In this document: piece by piece, positions 1 through 4,320 of the stretch | How positions within the stretch are numbered: the first letter of the stretch is position 1 | How the letters are laid out: each line of letters starts with the position of its first letter | Source of the DNA: Candidatus Naiadarchaeum limnaeum | GTDB taxonomy: Archaea > Undinarchaeota > Undinarchaeia > Undinarchaeales > Naiadarchaeaceae | DNA: 13,197 bases | Assembly: GCA_014189685.1 (NCBI GenBank) | Contig: DVAB01000028.1 | Location: 1-13,197 of the forward strand | Reading direction: 5' to 3' | The notes under the pieces: model-generated | What the model was told of the DNA's origin: nothing | The model's input: only the letters and a program-made list of their open reading frames with translations | Database searches by the model: none | Translations under genes and position numbers: made by a program

Positions 1-1
1 A

Positions 2-289
2 CAGAAGAAAGAAACAATTATAGTAAAGAGAAAAGGGCATAGAGAAATTTTTGATGAAAGAAAAGTTTATGGAAGTGTTTATGCAGCCTGCGCAAGCATG
101 CACTACCCTGAAAGGCACTGCGAAGTAACAGCAGCGCATGTAACAAGATTGATTAAAAAATGGGCGAAACCCAAAAGAACAATTAGCTCAGTGGCAATTC
201 GTAAAAAAGTTGCAAGTGAGCTAAAAAAGAAGGACAAAGAATTAGAATTCTTTTACGAATATCATTTACCAAATCTTAAAAAACTCTAA
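2..289 (+). CDS. ATP-cone domain protein, 5' end cut by window edge
   Basis: The reading frame is open from base 2 to the TAA at 287-289, giving 95 visible residues; an internal ATG at 98 is not the start because the domain begins well before it. The opening residues (VKRKGHREIFDERKVYGSVY) match the ATP-cone signature: basic strand, F-[DN]-x-x-K, then a Tyr/Ala-rich helix. ATP-cones bind ATP/dATP and control ribonucleotide reductases and NrdR-type repressors. Only about 10-15 residues of a typical cone seem to be missing, so the protein is probably a free-standing cone of about 105-110 residues. A further domain upstream of the window cannot be excluded. No catalytic RNR domain follows; the C-terminus is a Lys/Glu-rich helix ending in a Tyr/Phe-rich tail. 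Its nearness to nrdJ and the NrdD homologue suggests a role in nucleotide-pool sensing, which is inference. Confidence 0.82.
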   Translation, partial: QKKETIIVKRKGHREIFDERKVYGSVYAACASMHYPERHCEVTAAHVTRLIKKWAKPKRTISSVAIRKKVASELKKKDKELEFFYEYHLPNLKKL

Positions 290-297
290 CAGTATTC

Positions 298-358
298 GCA
301 AACCTTTGCAGATGAATGCCTAATCACATGTTTCCCTGCCTTTTTAGAAGATTTTTTA
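298..358 (+). terminator. Possible T-rich terminator after the ATP-cone gene
   Basis: A short inverted repeat (GCAAA-CC-TTTGC, 298-309) is followed by two T tracts, at 341-345 and 352-357, in the 83-base gap between two convergent genes. Archaeal RNA polymerase can terminate at T-rich tracts without a stable hairpin, so the T runs matter more than the weak stem. No other feature is visible in this gap. Confidence 0.3.
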
Positions 359-372
359 GCGCGCCTTTTCAT

Positions 373-687
373 CTATTTCTGCTCTTTCTTCTTTAAAATT
401 CTTGTCTTTACAACGTAACCTTTTGTGGTTAAAACAAGTCCTCTGACATTATCATATCTTGCCCTGTACGCGCCCAAATATTCTGATGTTTTAACCAGGC
501 CTAAACCAATTAAACGATTTACAGCCTTGTAAGTGTTCGCCCATGTGTGCCTTAAGTTCTTTGCCAAAATTGAAGTATAGTAAATATTTTCAGAATCCAT
601 TGCTCGCAGTACGCCTAACATTAACTGCGTTCCATTCTTGTCTAGTTCATTTACAAGCTTTCGAATATTGCTTCTCTTTACTTTCAT
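373..687 (-). CDS. Small winged-helix DNA-binding regulator
   Basis: This 104-residue, basic protein has a winged-helix layout. Helices at about 6-30 (NIRKLVNELDKNGTQLMLGV) and 36-46 precede a probable recognition helix at about 47-60 (TWANTYKAVNRLI). The phrase GLGLVKTSEYLG follows, typical of the helix-to-wing turn in MarR/ArsR-like proteins, and a two-stranded wing ends near residue 92. The C-terminus is a Lys/Arg tail. No ligand domain or metal-binding cysteine is present, so it is likely a simple repressor or chromatin-like wHTH protein whose target is unknown. The start is an ATG with no convincing ribosome binding site, and an 8-base palindrome lies 9 bases upstream. It lies downstream of the Fe-S assembly gene on the same strand but is separated by 79 bases containing its own TATA-like box. 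Confidence 0.75.
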   Translation of the reverse strand: MKVKRSNIRKLVNELDKNGTQLMLGVLRAMDSENIYYTSILAKNLRHTWANTYKAVNRLIGLGLVKTSEYLGAYRARYDNVRGLVLTTKGYVVKTRILKKKEQK

Positions 688-695
688 CTTACGTG

Positions 696-741
696 CTCGC
701 GAGTTATGTATAGAATTAATAATGAATGATTTATAAATATT
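696..741 (-). promoter_or_regulatory. Probable promoter and palindromic operator of the winged-helix gene
   Basis: Read on the minus strand, an ATAGAAA block leads into a TATA-like TTTATAAAT (about 730-739), 45-50 bases before the ATG. Nearer the gene is a second TATA-like stretch (TATACATA, about 704-711). It is followed directly by the perfect palindrome CTCGCGAG at 696-703. The palindrome lies where a transcription start or short 5' leader would fall, a usual place for autoregulation by a dimeric wHTH protein. The assignment is by position and symmetry only. Confidence 0.4.
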
Positions 742-766
742 TCTATGGCTTCAATTCACATTGTAG

Positions 767-1093
767 CTATAGACTTTGCTCCGCAGAAGGCTCTATAAAC
801 CCGAGTTTTAATTTTGCCTCCTGGCTCATCCTTGCAGGAGTCCACGGAGGGTCCCACTGAATAGTTACTTTGCAGTTATTCACTCCTGGCAAAGTCTTTA
901 CCTTTTCCTCAATCTCAGCACTTATTGTCGCGTGCATTGGGCAGCCAACTGCAGTTAAAGTCATGTCTATTCCAACATCATTTTCAGCAGAAATCTGAAT
1001 ACCATAAATCAATCCAAGGTCAACTATATTGACTGGGATTTCAGGGTCATTTACAGTTTTCAACACTTCCAAGACTTGTTCTTTAGTAACCAT
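767..1093 (-). CDS. MIP18/SufT-family (DUF59) Fe-S cluster assembly protein
   Basis: This 108-residue protein has the landmarks of the MIP18/PaaD/SufT family in order: VLKTVNDPEIPVNIVDLGLI (DPE motif, residues 16-18), the TLTAVGCPMH segment with the conserved Cys51, and a WDPPWTPARMS motif at about 80-90. Stand-alone members help mature Fe-S proteins, acting late in cluster delivery in the cytosol. The length is usual for the family, and the start is supported by a TATA box 28 bases upstream. No suf genes are visible nearby. It is transcribed from its own promoter just after the stop of the zinc-ribbon gene, so it need not belong to the adenosyltransferase operon. The client protein is not apparent; a radical-SAM activase for a class III reductase would be one candidate (inference). 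Confidence 0.9.
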   Translation of the reverse strand: MVTKEQVLEVLKTVNDPEIPVNIVDLGLIYGIQISAENDVGIDMTLTAVGCPMHATISAEIEEKVKTLPGVNNCKVTIQWDPPWTPARMSQEAKLKLGFIEPSAEQSL

Positions 1094-1117
1094 TGCAAAA
1101 ATTATTCGTGCCTTACT

Positions 1118-1130
1118 TATTTATACTTTA
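1118..1130 (-). promoter_or_regulatory. TATA-box promoter of the MIP18-family gene
   Basis: On the minus strand GATAAAG-TATAAATA is a good archaeal BRE plus TATA box (TATAAATA at 1125-1118). Its centre is about 28 bases from the ATG at 1093, the spacing expected for a leaderless transcript. No Shine-Dalgarno sequence lies before the ATG, which agrees. Confidence 0.6.
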
Positions 1131-1135
1131 TCAAT

Positions 1136-2290
1136 TCAGCGGCCGTATAAATCTTCCACTCTTTTAATACGTTTCAGAACTTCAGTTAAGCCGCGCTCAT
1201 TTATCTGCAAATACAGATAAGCCGCTGCCCTTGCGATATCCCTGTCCCTTTCATAAAGAGCCTCAGTGCAGGCTTCAATCATACTCCTTTCATTAAACTC
1301 CCCCAAGAATCTTTTTGGATCCATGATAAAGTCCATTAGCCGCTGGCCGGCGTTTGTTCTGACTTCTTTCCGTATGGAGTGTTTTTTTCTAACTATAATG
1401 ACAACTCCGTAATCAACTCCTTCTGCTAACTCAGCCAATGCCACTTCTTTTGGAGGAGGAACTTCAGGCGGTTGGCGCTGCTCTATCTTCATTCTCATTT
1501 CTTCATACTGTGCTAAAGACTTTCGTTCAGCAAGTTTGACAAGAGTATCAGCAAACGTAATAAACGCGCCCAAGATATCTTCAACATCCCGCTCTATCAA
1601 TGCTTTTTTTGAGTGCTCGCTGAGTTCTGCTGTTTTTTCCGCACCATATACATCTGTAAGATGCTGCTCAACATAACTATTAATCAATTCTTTAACACCT
1701 TCCTCTGTGGCGCGCAAAGTGTCTAGGAATATTCCATGCCTTTGAAGACCGATTCTCAGCAGGTATTCAATCGCACTTTTCTTAAAAAACTTGAAATACT
1801 TCAATCGATAAATTCTGGAAAGATTGTGTCTGCTCCAATGTTTCTTCTCAACTGGCAAGCTATAAGTATATCCGTGCTCCTTTAGCCATTTATTTGAACT
1901 TTCTAGAAATGCCGCAACAACCTGAGAAAAAATTTCAGGATTATTTATTTCAACCTCGCCTTTGCGCTCAAGCATTCTTTCAAATTTTCCCCAGTGCTCG
2001 AGATTTTCTGTTCCAAGTTCGCGCAATTGTTTTGCCCCCTGCTCAAGAATCCGCATAACTTTTTGGCACTTCGCACATTTTAAATCAATTGTCTTATGAA
2101 CTTTGACCGGAGGCTCAAACTCCTCACCGCTGCAATTTTCACAAAGGATTTGGTAAAAATGATGGTCAGGGGCTTTTTTACAAAATAAATACACCTTTTT
2201 TTGGCCGCGAAACTCAACCAATTCTGCTTCAGCGTGGCATTGTGGGCAGCGAAGTTCTTCTATTGCCGTGATTTTTTCAACGTTTACCAT
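1136..2290 (-). CDS. Unrecognised protein with N-terminal zinc-ribbon cysteines
   Basis: I do not recognise this 384-residue protein. The first 80 residues hold cysteine pairs C15-x2-C18, C50-x2-C53 and C72-x2-C75 plus C37, which suggests two treble-clef or ribbon zinc sites. The rest is almost wholly helical and charged: a block at about 110-190 rich in aromatic and Lys residues, a segment at about 195-275 with Glu-rich helices, a Pro-rich linker (about 284-291), and a C-terminal helical part with many Arg residues. No signal peptide or membrane helix is visible. A zinc ribbon plus a basic helical body would suit a nucleic-acid-associated protein, but that is inference. The ATG lies 9 bases after the stop of the preceding gene without a clear ribosome binding site, so it is probably the last gene of the adenosyltransferase operon. 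Confidence 0.75.
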   Translation of the reverse strand: MVNVEKITAIEELRCPQCHAEAELVEFRGQKKVYLFCKKAPDHHFYQILCENCSGEEFEPPVKVHKTIDLKCAKCQKVMRILEQGAKQLRELGTENLEHWGKFERMLERKGEVEINNPEIFSQVVAAFLESSNKWLKEHGYTYSLPVEKKHWSRHNLSRIYRLKYFKFFKKSAIEYLLRIGLQRHGIFLDTLRATEEGVKELINSYVEQHLTDVYGAEKTAELSEHSKKALIERDVEDILGAFITFADTLVKLAERKSLAQYEEMRMKIEQRQPPEVPPPKEVALAELAEGVDYGVVIIVRKKHSIRKEVRTNAGQRLMDFIMDPKRFLGEFNERSMIEACTEALYERDRDIARAAAYLYLQINERGLTEVLKRIKRVEDLYGR

Positions 2291-2299
2291 TTGAATTAA

Positions 2300-2785
2300 T
2301 TAAACAATCTGTGTTTTAGGCCACAGCGGCGCAAGCAAAAGCTGAACAAATTTCTTATAAACCTTAAAAGTTTCTTCTACTTTCACCTTAACCATTTTTC
2401 TGAAGAATCTTATTCCACGGCCTTTAAATTTCTTCCTTAATCGGTTCCCAAAATGTGGAGCAAGCTCTCCCGCTATAGCATTTTCAAGAGGCACCCTCCC
2501 AACAATAATGCGGCATACATCTGTGTTTTCAGCCAAATAATAAACTATCAATCTTATTCTAACCTGCGCTGGCAAATCATTGTGGAGCTCTAAAAACTCG
2601 TTTATAAAAACTTCGTTTCGTGGATCATAGATTGGATTATTCTCAAGCAATTTGCGCGCGCCCCAAACAAGCTGGGGAATAACATTTGGGAAAAATTGCA
2701 CACTATATCTAGAAAAAACTTCTGCCATTAAATATTTCTTTAATGTTGCGCGCGAAATTTCAGTACTCGACGCCCCAGCGGCCAT
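2300..2785 (-). CDS. Unrecognised small helical protein, overlapping the adenosyltransferase gene
   Basis: I do not recognise this 161-residue protein. It looks all-helical: an amphipathic N-terminal part (SRATLKKYLMAEVFSRYSVQ), a segment with Pro- and Asn-rich turns (NNPIYDPRNEVFINEF), a hydrophobic helix (VRIRLIVYYLAENTD), and a very basic stretch (GNRLRKKFKGRGIRFFRKMV) before a Lys-rich amphipathic C-terminus. There is no signal peptide. I place the start at the ATG at 2785, because a GGTG motif lies just before it; a GTG two codons earlier (2791) is also open, as is an ATG at 2728. It overlaps the end of the adenosyltransferase gene by 26 bases in another frame, which points to translational coupling. 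The basic patch suggests RNA, DNA or membrane-phosphate contact (inference). Confidence 0.72.
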   Translation of the reverse strand: MAAGASSTEISRATLKKYLMAEVFSRYSVQFFPNVIPQLVWGARKLLENNPIYDPRNEVFINEFLELHNDLPAQVRIRLIVYYLAENTDVCRIIVGRVPLENAIAGELAPHFGNRLRKKFKGRGIRFFRKMVKVKVEETFKVYKKFVQLLLAPLWPKTQIV

Positions 2786-3332
2786 ATACACCTTTATCGA
2801 TGGGGTGCTTTATCTTTTTTACCTCGCTAACATAGTCCGCCAGTTTTAAAACTTCCTCATGTGCGCCGCGGCCAGTAATTATTAACTCTGTTTTTGGATT
2901 TTTATTTTTTATCAACTCAATTAATTCCTTTGGCTGCACAAAAGCATAGCTCACTGCAACATTTGCCTCATCAAGAATAATTAAATCATATTCCCCGCTT
3001 TTTGTGATCTCTTTCGCAAACTTAATTGCCTCTCTTGAGGAGCGCGCAGCGTCCTCATCGTTCAAAAAACAATCCCTGCAACTCCCACACTCGAAAGGCG
3101 TATCCAAACGCTCATCCAGATAAGTGCAGTTTTTTCCAAACTGCTTCCACAAAATATTCGGGAATTTTTGCGCAGCCATGTATTCGCCTATGTAAGAGCC
3201 GCCTTTTAAAAATTGAATCACAGCGACTTTCAAATTGTGGCCGGCTGCGCGGAAAGCGATTCCTAGAGAAGTTGTTGTTTTTCCTTTGCCATCTCCAGTA
3301 ATAACATGAACAAGACCTAAATCTGATTTCAA
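2760..3332 (-). CDS. btuR: Corrinoid adenosyltransferase (CobA/BtuR type)
   Basis: The 190-residue product adds the 5'-deoxyadenosyl group of ATP to cob(I)alamin or its precursors, making adenosylcobalamin in the cytosol. It has the CobA/CobO/BtuR landmarks: an N-terminal P-loop GDGKGKTT (13-20), FLKG (about 41-44), the Walker-B-like IILDEANVA (about 108-116), and the family-typical C-terminus TGRGAHEEVLKLADYVSEVK followed by KHPIDKG and WGVEY. A Cys cluster (C82-x2-C85-x2-C88, plus C69) sits mid-protein. I chose the TTG at 3332 because AAGGAGAGG (3342-3350) and GGTG precede it; a GTG at 3341 is the alternative. The frame stays open to a TTG at 3410, but that falls in a hairpin and has no ribosome binding site. 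No other cobalamin-synthesis gene is visible, which fits salvage for the nearby B12-dependent reductase. Confidence 0.93.
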   Translation of the reverse strand: MKSDLGLVHVITGDGKGKTTTSLGIAFRAAGHNLKVAVIQFLKGGSYIGEYMAAQKFPNILWKQFGKNCTYLDERLDTPFECGSCRDCFLNDEDAARSSREAIKFAKEITKSGEYDLIILDEANVAVSYAFVQPKELIELIKNKNPKTELIITGRGAHEEVLKLADYVSEVKKIKHPIDKGVYGRWGVEY

Positions 3333-3341
3333 TGAGAACAC

Positions 3342-3350
3342 CCTCTCCTT
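3342..3350 (-). promoter_or_regulatory. Ribosome binding site deciding the adenosyltransferase start
   Basis: The minus strand reads AAGGAGAGG and runs straight into GTG-TTC-TCA-TTG. It is one of the strongest Shine-Dalgarno sequences in the window. It lies within the longer open frame, so it argues for a start at 3332 (TTG; GAGG 9 bases away) or 3341 (GTG; spacing shorter than usual) rather than at 3410. Confidence 0.6.
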
Positions 3351-3406
3351 CCGAACGAGGGAATAAAGTAAACAAACTGAGTTAATAAGTTTTGTTGTTA
3401 TAGACA

Positions 3407-3429
3407 GCAAGGAAGTGAAACTTCCTTGC
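3407..3429. repeat. Perfect 9-bp inverted repeat (hairpin A) in the adenosyltransferase leader
   Basis: GCAAGGAAG and CTTCCTTGC are separated by the five-base loop TGAAA. The stem is perfect and lies 75-97 bases upstream of the proposed TTG start of the adenosyltransferase gene, inside the predicted 5' leader. A single base separates it from hairpin B. Confidence 0.7.
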
Positions 3430-3430
3430 G

Positions 3431-3455
3431 CAAAAAGGAACTTTGTTCCTTTTTG
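3431..3455. repeat. Perfect 11-bp inverted repeat (hairpin B) in the adenosyltransferase leader
   Basis: CAAAAAGGAAC and GTTCCTTTTTG flank a three-base loop (TTT). On the plus strand a stem ending in a T run resembles an intrinsic terminator, but no plus-strand gene lies upstream for it to end. On the minus strand it would form in the adenosyltransferase leader just before hairpin A. Both stems carry a GGAA/TTCC core, so they may be related copies. Confidence 0.7.
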
Positions 3456-3525
3456 AAAAAGAAAAGAGTGCGTCTCATTTTTGTATCAACGCATTCACGA
3501 GTCAATTTTTATTGAAAATTACCCT

Positions 3526-3542
3526 TAAATATACCTTTCTAT
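3526..3542 (-). promoter_or_regulatory. BRE/TATA promoter of the adenosyltransferase operon
   Basis: The minus strand reads ATAGAAAGG-TATATTTA: a purine-rich BRE and a TATA box. Thirteen bases (3530-3542) are identical to the block upstream of nrdJ at 7060-7072. A start about 26 bases downstream would give a leader of roughly 170 bases containing both hairpins. The segment 3333-3667 holds no gene that I can see beyond these signals and the divergent plus-strand TATA. Confidence 0.55.
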
Positions 3543-3559
3543 CGAGGCGCTGACCAAAT

Positions 3560-3570
3560 TTTATATATAT
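3560..3570 (+). promoter_or_regulatory. TATA box of the plus-strand membrane/lipoprotein genes
   Basis: TTTATATATAT is the best TATA match upstream of the gene starting at 3668, and lies back-to-back with the adenosyltransferase promoter. It predicts transcription from about 3590 and a leader of about 75-80 bases. No Shine-Dalgarno sequence is visible before the 3668 ATG, so a nearer, weaker TATA-like stretch (about 3649-3657) may also be used. Confidence 0.4.
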
Positions 3571-3667
3571 GATTTCTGGCTTGAGAAAAATTAAACAAAA
3601 TCACTAATCTGCCACCCCACAGGAAACCTATTTCTACTACTTCTCGCTTAAAAATAAATGGCAAAAA

Positions 3668-3859
3668 ATGTTCATCTTCCTTAAAATGCTAATAGCAATT
3701 GTTATTGGAAGCATAGCCGCAGTAATTACACTGCCTTTTGTTCTTGGTTTCATCCTGAAATTTCTCCCGCTCGGCGCAATTGGGAGTGGAATCTTTACAA
3801 TAATGTGGAATTCCTTTGTAATCGGCGGAGTTGCTACGATTTTGTGGGGCTGGGAATAA
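3668..3859 (+). CDS. Small two-helix membrane protein, unknown role
   Basis: The 63-residue product is almost entirely hydrophobic: a first helix at about 4-30 (AIVIGSIAAVITLPFVLGFI), a short Leu/Pro/Gly turn, and a second helix at about 36-60 ending in WGWE. There are very few charged residues and no motif I recognise. Small Gly/Ile-rich pairs of helices like this are common and poorly annotated in archaeal genomes. It ends 32 bases before the lipoprotein start on the same strand, so both may act at the cell membrane. Coding status rests on the clean hydrophobic pattern and absence of rival frames. Confidence 0.6.
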   Translation: MFIFLKMLIAIVIGSIAAVITLPFVLGFILKFLPLGAIGSGIFTIMWNSFVIGGVATILWGWE

Positions 3860-3868
3860 GATTTAAGT
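3859..3868 (+). promoter_or_regulatory. Possible leaderless promoter of the lipoprotein gene
   Basis: ATTTAAG lies about 27 bases before the ATG at 3892, matching leaderless spacing. The following bases to the ATG are T-rich with no Shine-Dalgarno sequence. It is a weak TATA match, and co-transcription with the upstream gene is equally possible. Confidence 0.3.
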
Positions 3869-3891
3869 ACTTTCCTTGCTCAATTCTTTTT

Positions 3892-4320
3892 ATGAAAAAA
3901 CTAATACTCTGGATTTCTTTGTTGATTTTAGTTATAGTAATTAGCGGCTGCATTTCTGAAAAAGCAAAAAAGACTGAAGAGACAAGAACAGAGGTCAGGG
4001 CAAAAATGGGAAATATGGAAATGGTGATTGCGCCAACACTTAACAACACAGTCAAGGACATAGTTACAATAACAGCGACAAAAGTGGCGGCAGGCACAGA
4101 GATAGTTGCGTTTGCAATTCAGGGCCGCGGCATAGAAGATTTGAATAAAACAGGCCCTAATCTGGGCATAGACAGTGATGGCAGTGATGGCTGGAATTAT
4201 CTTTTTGATAGCCTAACCTATCCAAATGGAGTTTATACAATTTATACTATTGCTGGAGTACTAAAGAATGACACACCGCCCTTGGGGGGAGTTACAGCAC
4301 AGGTTATAATTCAGAATTAA
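3892..4320 (+). CDS. Secreted lipoprotein with a compact beta domain
   Basis: I place the start at the ATG at 3892, which gives a textbook lipoprotein signal peptide: MKK, a hydrophobic core (LILWISLLILVIVI) and the lipobox ISGC with Cys20 as the lipid-anchored residue. The frame is open further upstream, but that part lacks a signal and overlaps the preceding gene. The mature 123 residues start with a charged linker and continue into a beta-rich segment (NTVKDIVTITATKVAAGTEI; later NGVYTIYTIAGV and VTAQVIIQN), with an Asp/Gly-rich loop (DSDGSDG) that could bind calcium. The alternation resembles an Ig-like or CARDB/FN3-type extracellular domain. Function is unknown. Its stop overlaps the convergent nrdJ stop (TTAA at 4317-4320), so the two genes share their last bases. 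Confidence 0.75.
   Translation: MKKLILWISLLILVIVISGCISEKAKKTEETRTEVRAKMGNMEMVIAPTLNNTVKDIVTITATKVAAGTEIVAFAIQGRGIEDLNKTGPNLGIDSDGSDGWNYLFDSLTYPNGVYTIYTIAGVLKNDTPPLGGVTAQVIIQN

Noticed and set aside
3112-3375. Open frames antisense or out of frame to the adenosyltransferase gene
   Set aside because: Their products have no recognisable domain or coherent composition, and they lie within a strongly conserved gene.
3333-3410. Longer N-terminus of the adenosyltransferase from a TTG at 3410
   Set aside because: The extra 26 residues resemble no family N-terminus, the TTG lies inside a hairpin without a ribosome binding site, and a strong Shine-Dalgarno sequence is found further inside the frame.
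3431-3455. Intrinsic terminator for a plus-strand gene
   Set aside because: The hairpin plus T run looks like one, but all genes for several kilobases to the left are on the minus strand apart from the small one ending at 289.
3560-3660. Small guide RNA (C/D box) between the divergent promoters
   Set aside because: TGATTTC and CTGA-like pieces are present, but no proper RUGAUGA C box with paired D and internal boxes could be assembled.
3333-3667. Cobalamin riboswitch upstream of the adenosyltransferase
   Set aside because: The location is attractive and hairpins are present, but I find no B12-box-like GCCACTG and none of the conserved core segments in transcript orientation. A CTGCCACCCC stretch at about 3608-3619 is on the wrong strand and lacks the rest of the motif.
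3805-3891. Upstream extension of the lipoprotein gene
   Set aside because: The extension overlaps the preceding membrane-protein gene and would bury the signal peptide; the ATG at 3892 gives a complete lipoprotein signal.
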